Below are positions 33,661-45,592 of a stretch of DNA of 64,000 nucleotides, in pieces (within the stretch, counting starts at the first letter, position 1; each line of letters starts with the position of its first letter). The position numbers were made by a program, and so were the translations under genes. The DNA is from Alisma plantago-aquatica. Lineage: Eukaryota > Streptophyta > Magnoliopsida > Alismatales > Alismataceae. The notes under the pieces are model-generated. The model did no database searches. It was not told the DNA's origin and worked only from the letters and a program-made list of their open reading frames with translations. The stretch is from assembly GCA_963693085.1 (NCBI GenBank), contig OY856411.1:116895267-116959266 (forward strand), read 5' to 3'.

Positions 33661-34500
33661 TCTCATGCCAAAAATTTGCAATGTGTGCCAACTAGGGATT
33701 CATGTCCTTGATGGCAAAGAGTTTCTCATCAAGAAACTCCTCAATAATGGGTACCTCTAACCCCAATTCATCCACTCTCTTATCTATACAAGTGATCTGC
33801 TACTACATTCTCGGCTCCAGTCTTGTCCATAATTTCTATATCAAATTCCTGAAGTAGTAAAATACATCTTATTGGTCTGGTCTTAGCATCCTTTTTCTGC
33901 AAAAGATACTTAATAGCTAGATGATCAGTGCATACTATCACTTTTTCCCCTATCAAATATTGTATAAATTCATCAAAGGCAAAAACTACAGCTAAAAGTT
34001 TTTTTTCCGTGATTGTGTAATTTAATTGTGCATCATTAACGGTTCTAGACACATAGTAAATGACTGAGAGAGCTTGATCCTTATGTTGTCTTAGAACGGC
34101 CCTTGCAATAAAATCTGATGCATCACATATCAACTCAAACAATTAGCTCCAATATGGAGCCACCACCATGAGTGCATAAATCAACTTTTCCTTTAAAAAT
34201 TCAAAGGATTTCAAGAAGCGATCATCAAACTTGAGTTCCTGATCTTTCTATAAAAGCTCGGAAAGTGGTTTGGTAATTTTTGAAAAGTCTATAATAGAAC
34301 TTTGATAAAAGTTGACATGTCCCTAAAACTCCTAACACCCCTCACCAATGATGGTGGAGATAGTTTGGAGATCACCTATTTTTACTGGATCGACTTCCAT
34401 TCTCTTGTTGGACACTTTGTGTCCCAAAACAATTACACTCACCATTACGTGAAAATTTTCCCAATTCAAAACAAGATGAGTATCTTCATATCTCTATAAG
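33660..34500 (-). pseudogene. Athila RT C-terminus and RNase H
   Basis: From 34500 down, the minus strand reads RYEDTHLVLNWENFHVMV, VIVLGHKVSNKRMEVD, GHVNFYQSSIIDFSKITKPL and KDQELKFDDRFLKSFEFL. RNase H follows at 33780-34142 ([60 protein letters not shown]). Here the catalytic CDAS and TDH aspartates are intact, unlike the Tekay copy. A post-RNase H segment reads EEFLDEKLFAIKDMNP before the junction with LINE-4. Confidence 0.85.
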
Positions 34501-34522
34501 AATCAATTTAGATTGGAAAGGC

Positions 34523-34812
34523 TATAATATCCCAAGATATAAGGCCTCATATAAAATGATCTTAAAAGGAATGATTGGGCTACACATATCACCAAGGTGC
34601 ATCTCCTTTTCATGGAGCCCATCACTAAAGAACTCTATGGTTAAGCATGCTCAACCTAGGGTAGTACTAGGATGGGTGACCGGTCCGGATGTTTATCCTG
34701 GCTTGCACATGAATGAGGACAAAGCACACAGTTAAGGCTAGTGGTGGTCTGTGGTGCTAGTTGTAATTCTAAAACTTGACTAGAGCCTTAGACAGTGGGC
34801 TCAGGTGTTAAA
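34523..34812 (+). repeat. Cassandra LTR 1 with 5S rRNA-like core
   Basis: The 5S-like part spans about 34576-34700 and keeps GTTAAGCATGCTCAACC and GTAGTACTAGGATGGGTGAC, the A-box and C-box zone of a plant 5S gene. The 5' terminal TG is decayed to TA. Confidence 0.85.
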
Positions 34813-35062
34813 AATGATATCAGAGCTATAACCTCTACATTAGATGGGGCCCACATGGGCATGTGGAATGCTAGTCTTGAGTCGTGCGGTCTAGGAATGT
34901 TGAAAAGGTTGTCCATGGTGATGTAGCCCCCCTTGCACTAGTATTCTGAGATGGGAAGCTGGGTGTCCATGGGCCATTATGGGTCCGCACTGAAATGGGG
35001 AATATTAAGAGGTCATATGGTTGAGCCTTGACGAGGACATCAAGAGACTATGTGGGGTATAT

Positions 35063-35345
35063 TGTGATGTCCCAGGATTTGATTCCTTAAATAAAATTAT
35101 CTTAAAAGGAATGATTGGACTAGACATATCACCAAGGTGCACCTCCTTCTCAAGAACCCTATCACTGAAGAACTCTGTGTTAAGTGTGCTCATCTCACAT
35201 TAGTATTAGGATGGGTGACCAGTCGGGAAGTTACTTGTGTGTGAGTGAGTACAAAGCACATATTGAAGGATAGTGGTGGCCTACGGGTCTAGTCGGTATT
35301 CCTGCAACTCTACTAGAGCCTTAGGAAGTGGGCCCAAGTGTTACA
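35063..35345 (+). repeat. Cassandra LTR 2 with 5S rRNA-like core
   Basis: Complete TG...CA ends. The 5S-like part (about 35115-35240) reads GTTAAGTGTGCTCATC and AGTATTAGGATGGGTGACC, with more changes than LTR 1. Confidence 0.85.
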
Positions 35346-35593
35346 GATGGCATGAGATCCATAACCCCTCCATTAGGTGGGGCCCAAATGGGCATGTGGC
35401 ATGCCAATCTTGAGCCTTGTAGTCCAGGCATGTTGGAAAGGGTTGTCCATGGTGATGTAGCCACCTTTTTGCTAGTATTCCACAATTGAGAGCTAGGTGT
35501 CTGTGGGACATTATGGGTCCACACTGAAATGGGGAATATTAAGAGGCCACGGTTGAGTCGTGATGAGGATGTCAAGATTCTAAGGGAAGAGAT

Positions 35594-35884
35594 TGGAATA
35601 TCCTCATATTTGAGGCCTCAGATAAAATGATCTTAAAAGGAATGATTGCACTTCCCATTTCACCAAGGTGTACCTCCTTTTCAGGGAGCCCATCACTAGA
35701 GAACTCTGTGGTTAAGCTTGCTCAACCTAGAGTAGTACTAGGATGGGTGACCAGTCAGGAAGTATATCATAGCTTGTGCATGAGTGAGGAAAAAATACAC
35801 AGTTAGGGCTAGTGGTGGTTTGTGGGGCCGTTCGTCATTCCCAAAATTCTATTAGAGCCTTAGGATGTGGGACTAGGTGTTACA
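35594..35884 (+). repeat. Cassandra LTR 3 with 5S rRNA-like core
   Basis: The 5S-like part (about 35650-35775) reads GTTAAGCTTGCTCAACC and AGTAGTACTAGGATGGGTGA. It ends GTGTTACA and returns directly to Athila RT sequence. Confidence 0.85.
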
Positions 35885-36645
35885 AATGTAGTCCTCAAAA
35901 GATTCTCCATGCACCAAAAAACCATCCATAAAAATCTTTAGATAATGTTCCACCATGTCAAAAAAGATTGCACACATGCATCTTTGAAACGTCACCGGCA
36001 CATTACGTAAACCAAAGGGCATTCTAAGGTATGCAAATGTACAAAAGGGGGAAGTGAAGGTAGACTACTTTTGATTCTATGGCTTAACTAGAATACCCAT
36101 CTAGAAAACAAAAATGTGAATGGCCATCGAGCTTTCCTAGAATTTGATCAATAAATGGAAGCGGGAAATGGTCTTTCGAAGTGGCAACATTTAAACAATG
36201 GTAATCGATACACACACACCAACCTGTGACTAGCCCAGTAGAAACCAACTCACTAGAAACATTAGTAGTGAACGTTATGCCCCCTCTCTTAGGGACAAAC
36301 TATGTAGGGCTAACCCATTTTGGAGTCAGAGATAGCATAAATTGTACATGCTGATAGAAGTTTGACTACCTATTTCTTCAACACCTCTGTCATGAATAGG
36401 TTCAAATGATGTAGAGGTTGTGCAATCAGTTTTTCTCATTCTTCAATCTACATCTTGTATTGACATAAACTAGTAGAGATCCCATTTATGTCTATAATGG
36501 ACCAACCAAACATAGCCCTATGATTCTTCAACACAGTGACTAGATGCTCCTCCTCCTCGATGCTTAGTGATGCTGAAATTATCTTAGGAAGTTTGTTGTA
36601 CACTATTAAGAACAAGTACTTTATATGTGGTGGTAGTGGATTCAA
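35885..36645 (-). pseudogene. Athila RT N-terminal part
   Basis: The minus strand reads PLPPHIKYLFLIVYNKLPKI, ISASLSIEEEEHLVTVLKN and MFGWSIIDINGIS at 36448-36645. QPLHHLNLF and SACTIYAISDSK follow, then RMPFGLRNVPVTFQRCMCAI and a catalytic-type FMDGFLVHGESFEDY at 35890-36010. The usual FMDDF reads FMDGF, so one of the paired aspartates is lost. Stops are frequent. Confidence 0.8.
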
Positions 36646-36663
36646 TTCCAGCTCAGGAGGATA

Positions 36664-37960
36664 CTATAGATATGGAGCCAATGGGGGAGGTGGCGGTCCC
36701 AAGTCTTCATAATGTTTAGTGTAGAAACATAGAAGGATCCTCAGAAAAAGTGAACACTCCTCTAGTGTGTGATAGCATGTATAGTCATCCACCAGGTTCA
36801 TGAGACCAGCTTCTAGAGGTAGATGTGGATAGGCTTGCATCATTGCAGAGGACATCACATCTAAAACTATTGTTGGGTTCTCATCTTCCTCTGGATCATC
36901 ATGATATTTCAAAGCTTTTGATAAGGAGATTTTCTTTGTATTCTCCATTATGTCTACAGATAGAGTACCCTTGTCCACCTTTTCCATGACTTGGGACATA
37001 TATAAAAATGGTTTTCCTAGGAATATTGACATCAGATTTCCTAATTGCTTCATCTTCCGCACTTCTCACGTTCCTTATCTAGTGGTTTGCAGTCAGGTAA
37101 CTTGATCCCAAATCGATCATCTTGGATCCCCAATGACAATCTTCCTCTTCCCATCTAGGATGATGTCTTCTTTGGCTTGGAATGGTCTGCCCAATAGTAG
37201 CTTGTTCCCATAATCATCTGCATCTCCATGACAATGAAATATGCTATAAATATGAACTTGTCAACCTTCACCAGTAAATCTTCAAAGAAGCCAAAGGGTC
37301 TCACTACAGAGTTATCTTCCAACTGGATTATCATGTTGCTTTTCCTAGATTATTTGAGTCTTAGTTTCTTTAATGTTGTTAAAGAAATCAAATTGATGCT
37401 TGCCCTTGAATCACAAAGTGCGTCCCCAATCGTCACCTCTACCTATGTAGCAAGGTATGTTGAATTACCCTGGATCATGTCTCTTCTATGGCAACTTTCT
37501 TTATATCAATGCACTTATTTCTTCTTTGAGGAAACAACATCTGTATCTACAATCCCTCTCTTTTGGTTAGTAATGTATTTCAAGAACTTGTCATAAGAAG
37601 AATATACTCAATAGAACCAACCAACCAGCGATAGATTTATCTAGAGATTTTTAAATGTATTTGAAAACTCATTGAACTGGCGATCCACCTTCTTGGTCTA
37701 CAAGTTGTTTGGAAGTGGTATTGGAGTCACAATCTTTCATTTATGTGGTGTAATATAGGATTCATTCTTGTTCTCCTTCTTCTTAGTAGACTCCTCTTCT
37801 GGCCTTTCCTCCAGTGATGTAGTGTCCGATGGTTTCTTCAGAGAAAGTAGTTCAACAACCTCCGCTGTATCAACTGTGGTAGTGATTTTTTCTGAGTTTC
37901 CCTTTAGATATCTAAACAATACCTTGCCATTATGGAGAAACATTACCTTTACCTATTGAT
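36664..37960 (-). pseudogene. Athila protease region
   Basis: The block at 36664-37062 contains MSIFLGKPFLYMSQVMEKVD and SVDIMENTKKISLSKALKY, the usual sequence after Athila protease. The protease itself falls at 37080-37480, where the reading is broken (DSGASI-like sequence around 37410-37420 is recognisable but shifted). Charged, proline-poor sequence at 37737-37943 joins it to gag. A decayed polyprotein segment. Confidence 0.55.
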
Positions 37961-39163
37961 TCCCGGTTGGAATATTTGTATTTCTAAAAAATCCTTGCTA
38001 AGTCTGCTTCTTCAAAGATGCTACTTCTGCTGCTAGCTGAGAAATTTGGTTTTCTATGTTGCGAATTTGTGCCCCTTGATTTTGTTGTTCTCTTTGTGTC
38101 TAGCCTAGTAGTGTCTCATTCTGATTGACCAACTAGCCCAACATGTCTTCTATGTGGTCTATCTTGCTAGGACCCATGTCCTACTGATAGTGCTATTGTG
38201 CATTGCCCTACTATGGCTTGGACTATTTTGCCTGAGATGGATCATGCTGAAAATTGTTAGGATCATTCCATGAGAATTTCGGATCCTTCCTCCATGCATA
38301 TTCATTTACGCTCATGTAGTTCTTCTACCGTACATACATCCATTCTTCTTCCTCACCTCCAAATGAGTTTCCTGCTTTCTGATATAATTTCTGTGCAAGG
38401 CTGTCCATCTTCAATTTCAACACTATGATCTCTTTGGACTCTCCAACACTTTTAGCGTTTGGTGGAAGCTCTATCTATTCTCCCCATGACTTATTTTTGG
38501 CCATGTTCCTCAAGATTTCATGACATTAGGATGCCTTGTTGTTGAGAAAAAATCATGCCCCCACACTGCCAAGGGTGGTTCTATCCCCCTTATGCTGTCT
38601 GTAGTAGAATGTCTTTGCCTGGTCATAGAGGTCAATACCATGATGAGGGACCTTCCTTAGCATATTCTCAAAACTCTCATGGGCCTAAGAATAAGACTCA
38701 TTTGCATGCAGCCTAAAGGTGTAGATCCTCCCAACTAGGTCCTATTTCTTCTGTGGAGGGAAACACCTTTTGAAAAATACATCTATCATTTCCTCCCATG
38801 TTGATATGGATTTCGATGGAATTCTTAAGAACCAAGCCTTTTCCTTATCTTTTAGTGAGTACGATAATAACTTCAAGTATATAACAATGATCAACACCTT
38901 ATCAATCTTAAGTGTATCACAACTCTCCACAAAATTGTTAATGTGAGATATAGGGTCCTTCATGTTGTGAGCATGGAATGCTTGCAATTAATGAGTGTCA
39001 CCATCCCTAGATCTATTTTATAGATATCCACATTGACTGCATGTTTTACATTTGGCCCTAGTTGTGGTGTAGCCAATGAATATTTAATCTTCTCCCAGAT
39101 AGTCTTCTCCTCAAGTTCAGTTCCAATTCGGTCCTTTACATTAGGATCTTCTATTCCTCCCAT
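37961..39163 (-). pseudogene. Athila gag
   Basis: The gag core lies at 38742-38987: MKDPISHINNFVESCDTLKI, YLKLLSYSLKDKEKAWFLRI, TWEEMIDVFFKRCFPP. An N-terminal piece at 38960-39163 reads MGGIEDPNVKDRIG. The C-terminal half (37961-38740) is strewn with stops. The gag start is followed upstream by LINE-5. Confidence 0.75.
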
Positions 39164-39463
39164 TGCTTCCTCTGCCTATGGTAGTGGCATATGGAGAAAT
39201 CTTTCCATTGAACTACCATACTCCCATTGTAGAAGCACAAAAAACCGACATGAAAACACCTACTACTAGTCACAAAATTGCTATTTGAGGGTGCACCGGC
39301 ATGAAGTGGGGAGGGCGCATGTTACCCTAGGGCGATCCGGGGTGATCCTGAGGGCGTTAGTCCCTGACGGCGATGCCGCCATCCCTCCGGTGTGGCACTC
39401 GGCCCACCAGGGTCCACCATCCCTTTCGAGGAGTCTGATCGGAGGATAGCCGGGCCAAGATGA

Positions 39464-41070
39464 GTGCCAGGACGGTGTGTGGCGCATGGCATGAGGGCGC
39501 AGAGGGAGGTTGCGCAAAGGCAATCGGAGTCGGTGACATGGGCAGTTAATCCAGATTCAGTGGTTCAGGACGTTAGATTCCTCCTCGAGCAGGGTGTGGA
39601 GATACACCCTTCGGCGGAAGGTTTGGAGGCGGCGGTGGTCATGGAAGACGGCGTCGGAGGTGTCACGCAGACGCAGACTGTGTCGAGTGAGGAGAGGTCT
39701 GGAGAGCAGCGACCCCATCCATTTGTCGCACCAATCTTGGTGGCGGAAGGTGGAAGGAGGGACTTTGGTGGACAGTGAAACCTCATAGAGCAGTCGCATC
39801 CTCAAAGTGGAAGAAACCCGCTATTTGGGGTCCCTTTCGACTCATGCTTTAGGTGTCTCAGTAGGGGGCATTGGCAGGCTAGATGCACTGCCCAGAAGGT
39901 ATGCTATAGATGCAGGAGGCTGGGACATGTGGCTAGGAGGTGCGTCGTTGAGCAGACTAACCCCCTCCAAACCTTGGGTCCACGACTGCCTTCCCACTAC
40001 TCCTACAAGTTTCCCAGGAGAGAGGTCGGATGCCATACATTCCAAAGCGAGCCAGTGTCAGATTGGGACCAGATGACGGTGTGAGACGAGTGAAGGTGAC
40101 TGCCTGCCACCGTGCTTTAGAGATATCGTGGCATGATACTGTTGAATGGGAGGGCTTAGGACCTTTTCTGAGGCGCCTGTGGCCATCGGCGGTGGACATG
40201 TATCGTTTCGCGGCTAGAAAGGTCGTGGTCTTCTTCTCATGTAGGGAGGAGGCGATGGAGATGCTACATAATGGGGTCCCAGATTTTAGAGGCACTAAGA
40301 TCTCACTATATCTGATGGAGGACGGGGAACGATGCAACAGAAAAGAAGCCTTTTGGTTTTGGCTGTCAGACGTACCAATCATCTACAGAGATGATGAGTC
40401 CATGATGGTGATAGCCAAATCATTTGGGAGTCTTATTCACATTTTAGACTGGAAGCGGAGCGTGGATGATCTTTCGAGCATTCTGGTCCTGATCGAGGCG
40501 TTTAGTGAAGATGTGCCCCAATTCATTTCCCACCTATGGATTACGCAGGTTGTCTGTGCAGCTTCCTATGGTCGCGAGAGCCCTGTTGGGAGTGGAGAAC
40601 TTCTTGATGACGGGTGAGGGGAGAAGGCTGCAGATCCCAGTAGAAGCTCTTTCAACCAGAGTGGAGGTGGAGATCCCTAGGTGTGTTGAAACTCCTAGGA
40701 CTGCTCCCATCCTGGTCAGGGAGGCCGTGATGACAAAGGAAATGGACAAGCAAGGATCCTTGCACGAAGCTTGTCACATTGATTAATCCCCTAGGCGGAT
40801 TGTGCTTGATGAAGATGGCATTAGAAGGCTGATGCAGAACAAGAGGCTGGAGGACTTTCTAACCCTGGACTTTGAGGAGGAGAACTCAGTTAGGATGACA
40901 TGGAGGAATAGATGTTTCACCAGATCCAGGAGGAGAGATAACCAGCATGCTGACCTTCCTGAACCCCCTAGGCAGCACAACATGGATCGATCTAGAAGAA
41001 GGCACTCAGAAGGGGACAGTGAGTGGTCAGAAGAAGATTGTGAGGGGGATGGAAGGAGACACAACCACTG
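39464..41070 (+). pseudogene. LINE-5 ORF1 with tandem CCHC knuckles
   Basis: The N-terminal part at 39464-39778 is acidic (VVQDVRFLLEQGVEIHPSAE). Two adjacent knuckles are encoded at 39845-39943: CFRCLSRGHWQARC and CYRCRRLGHVARRC. The downstream domain is at 40030-40617 (LEISWHDTVEWEGLGPFLRR, KVVVFFSCREEAMEMLHNGV, FWFWLSDVPIIYRDD). A C-terminal charged region is at 40802-41071. Frameshifts separate these blocks. The double knuckle before a DUF-like domain is known from one group of plant L1-type LINEs. Its role would be RNA binding. Confidence 0.75.
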
Positions 41071-41104
41071 AGGCTGGAGAGTCGCTTGTGTGTGCAAAAC
41101 ACCT

Positions 41105-42010
41105 CAATGGATTTTCCGTCAATTTTCTAGAATATTAGAGGCGCTTCGAACAATCCCACGAGAAGACTTCTGCGGAGGCTGTGTGGCAGACATAAACCTG
41201 TGGTGGTGTGCTTGTTTGAACATTTCTTGCATGTTGAGAAGGCAGAGGAATTTCTTGATGTTGTGTGCTTAGATTGGTTTGCTGAAAATCAGGTGGAAGG
41301 TGGTAAAGTGTGGTTTTTTTTCTAAGGCGAAGCTAAATCCCATTGTGATTAGAACCCACAAACAACACTTGACAGTCAGGTTGTCGGTTGAGGATGGGTC
41401 GATATTCTATGTTACTGCAGTGTATGCAAGCTGCAGCTATGTGGAGAGAAGGGCTCTATGGGAGGACATCTTCCTCGTTTCCCCAATCATAGGGGACACG
41501 AGTTGGGTTGTTGCAGGAGACTTCAACATTACGAGAAACTCAATGGAGAAGAGAGGAGGTGAGGCAACACCCTTTCAGGAGATGATGGATTTCAACTCGT
41601 TCATCACAGATGTTGATCTAAGCGAGCTCCCTTTCTGTGGTAGCCATTACACTTGGGTAAATAAGCAACTTAGAACTCTAACGATCTGGAAAAGGATAGA
41701 TAGAGTTCTTGTTAACACTGCGTGGACGGCGGCTAGACCTACTTCCAGAGTGGAACACCTCACTCGCTTTAGAGTGTCAGATCACTGTTTGTTACTGGTA
41801 AGACCGGGTACGCAGGTCCTCAGAAAATGGAGTTCCAACTTCACATTTCGTGATGCATGGTTGCAGCATGAGGAATGTCTTAACGTGATCAAGGAAGCTT
41901 GGGTGGACACTGACGTCGAACACCCATCTTTCACCTTTTACTGCAAGATGAAAAAGGTCAAGGAGGCTTTCAAGTTTTGGAACATAGCCACTTTTGGGGA
42001 GAATGAGCAG
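41105..42010 (+). pseudogene. LINE-5 ORF2 endonuclease
   Basis: The start reads WNIRGASNN-like sequence after MDFPSIF near 41109 (NIRGASNNPTRRLLRRLCGR, then FEHFLHVEKAEEFL). After a frameshift the domain continues at 41279-42013 with VYASCSYVERRALWEDI, WVVAGDFNITRNS, GSHYTWVNKQLRTL and VSDHCLLLVRPG. Both the GDFN and SDH motifs are intact. In an active LINE this nicks the target DNA. Confidence 0.8.
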
Positions 42011-43725
42011 TGAATCAAAGATCTTGAGGACATCGTCGATGTCACCCAAATTGCTTACGACGAGAACCTGATGATCGTGAACGAGACGCATCTCGGGGAA
42101 GCTGAGCTGGAGTTGCAAGACCTTCTGGACCAGGAAGAGGCTTATTGGAAGGAAAAAGCAAAGATAGAGTGGCTAACAAATGGAGAGCAGAACACCCCAT
42201 TCTATCACATGGTGGTGAAGGATAGCAGAAGAAGGGGATCGTTAACGCATTTGGTGTTGCCGGATGGATCATCCACAGTTGAACCATTAGAGATGGCGGA
42301 AGCAGCAATGTCGTATTTTCTCTCTTTTTATGACACGGTGGAGGACACGGAGATGGCTGTTATGGACGATTTCTTGGTCGAGATACAGGAGGTGCTCATA
42401 GTTGATGAGAATTTCTCAATATCTACACCTCCTAGTCTAGAGGAGATCCTTGATACGATCATACAGATGGACGTCTCTGCGGCCCCAGGTCCAGATGGAT
42501 TCACAGTCCCATTCTTTAAGGCGGCCTGGGATATCATCAGTGATGATTTTTTGAAGGTGGTGGAGGAGTTCTTCACTAGACAGCCATGCCACAGAAGCCT
42601 ATACTCCTGTCGTATTCTTTTGATCCCGAAGAAAGAGAACCCGACTCATCTAACCATGGATTTTCGGTCAATTTCAATTGAGAACATTGCACTACGAATT
42701 GTTAGTAGGTTGCTGAGCAATAGATTGGTGAAAATCATGCACAAGTTGGCGTCTGTCACCCAAGGAGCTTTCATTAAAGTAAGAGACATCAAAAATAACA
42801 TAAAGCTGGCCAAGGAACTGGTCCATGATATTAACCAAGGGGGGAGGCAGAGTCAAATGTCGTGGCGAAGTTCGATATGTCAAAGGCGTACGATAGGGTA
42901 AATTGGCAGGTTTTGAGGAGAATTCTGGAGAAGAGTGGTTTCCTTCCAGATACAACTGGTTTGTTGTTGAGTCCGTCCTACAACTCATGGGCCTCTATGA
43001 CGATTGGAGATGAAACCGCAGGTTTCTTTCAGATGTGCCATGGGTTGAAATAAGGAAATGCATTATCGCCTTTCCTCTTAATTATCTTTGAAGAAGTGCT
43101 ATGCAGGAGGCTGAAAACGTTGACGGTGAATGCCCACATAGCCTCGTATCGAACCAGGGGGATGGGTGATGCCCCCTCCGCCCTCATGTATGCATATGAC
43201 ATCCTTCTTTTCTTTAAGGCAGACTCATCTTTGATTGAAGTTGTGAGAAGGGTTTTCGAGAATTATGAGAAGGCGACGGGGCAGAGAATTAATAGAGAGA
43301 AATCGATGTGCATGATCGGAAGATCTGAGCAAGAGAGGGCCAAAGACATAGCAGCGGACCTTGGTATTGAGCATATGACCGACTCATTTGTCTACCTTAG
43401 GGTTCCGATTACAAGAGGCAAATTGAAGCTGACGGATTTCAAATATCTCATTAAGAAGGTAAATGATAAAATTTCTTCATGGAAAGAGAGATTGATCTCC
43501 TTCGCAGGACGTCGTATGTTGATAGTCCACGTGCTCTCTTCTACCTCAATATACACGGCTGCGGTGCTGGGAATCCCATCTGGCATCACAGGCCGGTTGG
43601 ACAAGATAATGTCTAGGTTCCTATGGACTGATAGGCGAGATCAAGACCACAGAGCATGGATCGGATGGATAAGGGTTGCCACTCCTTTTGAGCAAGGTGG
43701 ACTTGGTATTTCGTCGATTGAATAG
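42011..43725 (+). pseudogene. LINE-5 ORF2 reverse transcriptase, catalytic Asp mutated
   Basis: The linker contains IEWLTNGEQNTPFYHMVV. Palm blocks follow: SAAPGPDGFTVPFFKAAW (42470), ILLIPKKENPTHLTMDFRSI, KFDMSKAYDRVNWQVL (42866, motif A intact), GNALSPFLLIIFEEVL (43060) and motif C as MYAYDILLFF (43187-43216). Motif C should be YADD, so a single G-to-T change has replaced its first aspartate with tyrosine. Frameshifts or stops occur at 42010, 42870 and 43050. The thumb region continues with KLKLTDFKYLIKKVNDKISS. Confidence 0.85.
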
Positions 43726-44753
43726 ACCAATGATGCTTTCTTGGCGAAGGCTTGTTAAAAGATCCTAACGGGGCAATCTTTTGGACAAAGTTCTACCGTG
43801 ATAAGTATGCCAATAGATCCACATGTAGAATTGATACGCATCCAGATCATCTCAAACTGAGTAGCACAACATCGCCTTTTTGGAGTAAAATTTGGAGGAT
43901 GTTCCCGAAGATTATACCTTGATGTAGATGGGTGGTTGGCACGGGAAACATCCCTTTCTGGGATGCCGCTTGGTGTGAGGAGAGACTCACGGGGTACGCC
44001 AGAGTCCCAAGCGATCGGAACAGAGCTTTCCTAGTAAGGGATTTCTAGATCCTGGAATCCGTATGGGACTGGGACTCCTTAGGGGAGGTCCTTGACGAGG
44101 AAGGTGTTGCCCTAATAAGGAAATCATGAGCTATTATATTGAATGAGGAGGAAAAACTAGTTTGGAATCCTGACAGAAAGGGATGCTTCTCACTTAAATC
44201 TGCTAAGAAGTCACTCAGAGTTGATAGGATGGAAGGGCCACTTGATTTAAGGAAGATTTGGGGGATGGACACACTCAGGGAGAGTGCCATCCTATGGAAT
44301 TTCGCTAGAAAAGCTACCTCCACAGACGACAATGTTAGAGAGAGATGTTGTATCCCCCTAGCATCCAAATGCTACTGCTGTGAAGATCCTCGGTCAGAAG
44401 ACACTCAACATCTCCTTTTTTGGGGCCATCTAGTGAGGTTTATGTGGTCCAAGTTCAATGCGGCCACTGGTTTGGACCCGCCAACGAATGTCCCAGTTGT
44501 GGTGAGCCTCTACGCAAAGGGTCGGTCTGTGAATGTTGAGGAGTGGTTCACAGCGAGGCTGGCTATCTTGATCCAGTGCTGCATATGGCGCATGAGATGC
44601 GTGGCCAAGTTTGATGGTTTGAAACCAAATCCAGACAGAGAGTGGGAGAGGAGTATCGTCACCATCAACAGAATGCTGAGGAGCACTTCATTCACTCCCA
44701 CTACTGATAAAAGACATTTTGGGCAGATGATGGTGGAGGAGTCTTTCCTGTAG
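43726..44753 (+). pseudogene. LINE-5 ORF2 zinc-binding C-domain (zf-RVT)
   Basis: Reads FWTKFYRDKYANRST, WVVGTGNIPFWDAAWCEERL, LVWNPDRKGCFSLKSAKKSL, RCCIPLASKCYCCEDPRSED and QHLLFWGHLVRFMWSKFN. This is the usual region between RT and RNase H in plant LINEs, with its cysteine pair. Stops are present near 43755, 43920 and 44048. Confidence 0.75.
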
Positions 44754-44779
44754 CCAAGGACAAGGCTGAGAAAGATAGG

Positions 44780-45323
44780 CTTGATCAATTGGAAGCCTCC
44801 GGACCTGCACAATACAAAGCTTAACATAGCCATCGGATTTTGCAAGGATCACATTGGTGCGAGATGTCGATGGGCAGCAGGGGTGGTTAGAAATCACAGC
44901 GCAAACATTTGTCTGATCTTCCGCACGTGGCTGAAAACTAAGGTGTTTGACGTTGCCTATATTCAAGCATGTATGATCAGATTGGTGGTAGCTAGAGACC
45001 ATTTGTTGAGCGTCTCGGTGATTGAGATTGATGACTGTAACATGCATGGCACCTTATGGAGAGGTTTATAGGAACCTTGGAGGGCTACTCCGTACGTCAG
45101 AGAACTTAAAGAGGAGCTAGAACAAATGGACATTACGGGGTCACTGGTCCACAGAGCTGCGAATTCCATACCCAGGGTGATTGGAACCTGGGGGAAGCAC
45201 GTCAAGGGCTTGTACATCTACTCAGATATAGGTAATATCCCAGTGAGAATTAGAAACATGGCGATGCTTGAAAAGCGGGGAGTTCCTTATGTGGTGTTCG
45301 AGAAAGATGAGGTCATTGATTGA
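44780..45323 (+). pseudogene. LINE-5 ORF2 decayed RNase H-like C-terminus
   Basis: Position and residual pattern suggest RNase H: WKPPDLHNTKLNIA, RWAAGVVRNHSANICLIF, ITGSLVHRAANSIPRV and PYVVFEKDEVID before the stop. Catalytic residues cannot be assigned, so the domain is either badly eroded or a different C-terminal extension. Confidence 0.45.
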
Positions 45324-45592
45324 CTAGCCTTCTAGGCGGTGGGCGATACCTGCGAACATGGGTTTTGTGTTTTGTCATAGGTCTGGGGTGTGAGATACCC
45401 ACGCGAGCTGGATGGTTGTCCTTTTGGGATGGTTTTCTTTTTGGTGGTTTGGGCCTGGTCGAGTTGTGGCTATTTGATGGGTTTTTCTTTTTATGGGTGA
45501 TTACCAGTGCACCTATAAGAAGGAGATGTTTGTTATGTTTGAGGTAGCCCACACGAGGGGGTGGGGTGAATAATAGGACCCCCTGGCTTGAT

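Larger units (their letters stand above)
34523..35884 (+). mobile_element. Cassandra TRIM, three LTRs and two internal regions
   Basis: Three LTRs of 283-291 bp (34523-34812, 35063-35345, 35594-35884) alternate with two internal segments of about 250 bp. The best-preserved LTR starts TGTGATGTCCC and ends GTGTTACA. Each carries a 5S rRNA-like region, the hallmark of Cassandra elements. A primer site like TGATATCAGAGC follows the first LTR, and a more decayed one (TGGCATGAGATCC) the second. No protein is encoded. It interrupts the Athila RT between GESFEDYI and the RYEDTHLVLNW block, so it arrived later. A clean target duplication was not seen (AAGGC on the left, AATGT on the right). Confidence 0.85.

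Noticed and set aside
34576..35775. Three functional 5S rRNA genes
   Set aside because: The 5S-like cores are diverged and embedded in TG...CA LTRs with primer-like sites, so they are Cassandra LTRs rather than rDNA units.
39557..40382. Minus-strand ORFs within LINE-5 ORF1
   Set aside because: They are opposite-strand shadows in a GC-rich stretch; the plus strand encodes the tandem zinc knuckles.
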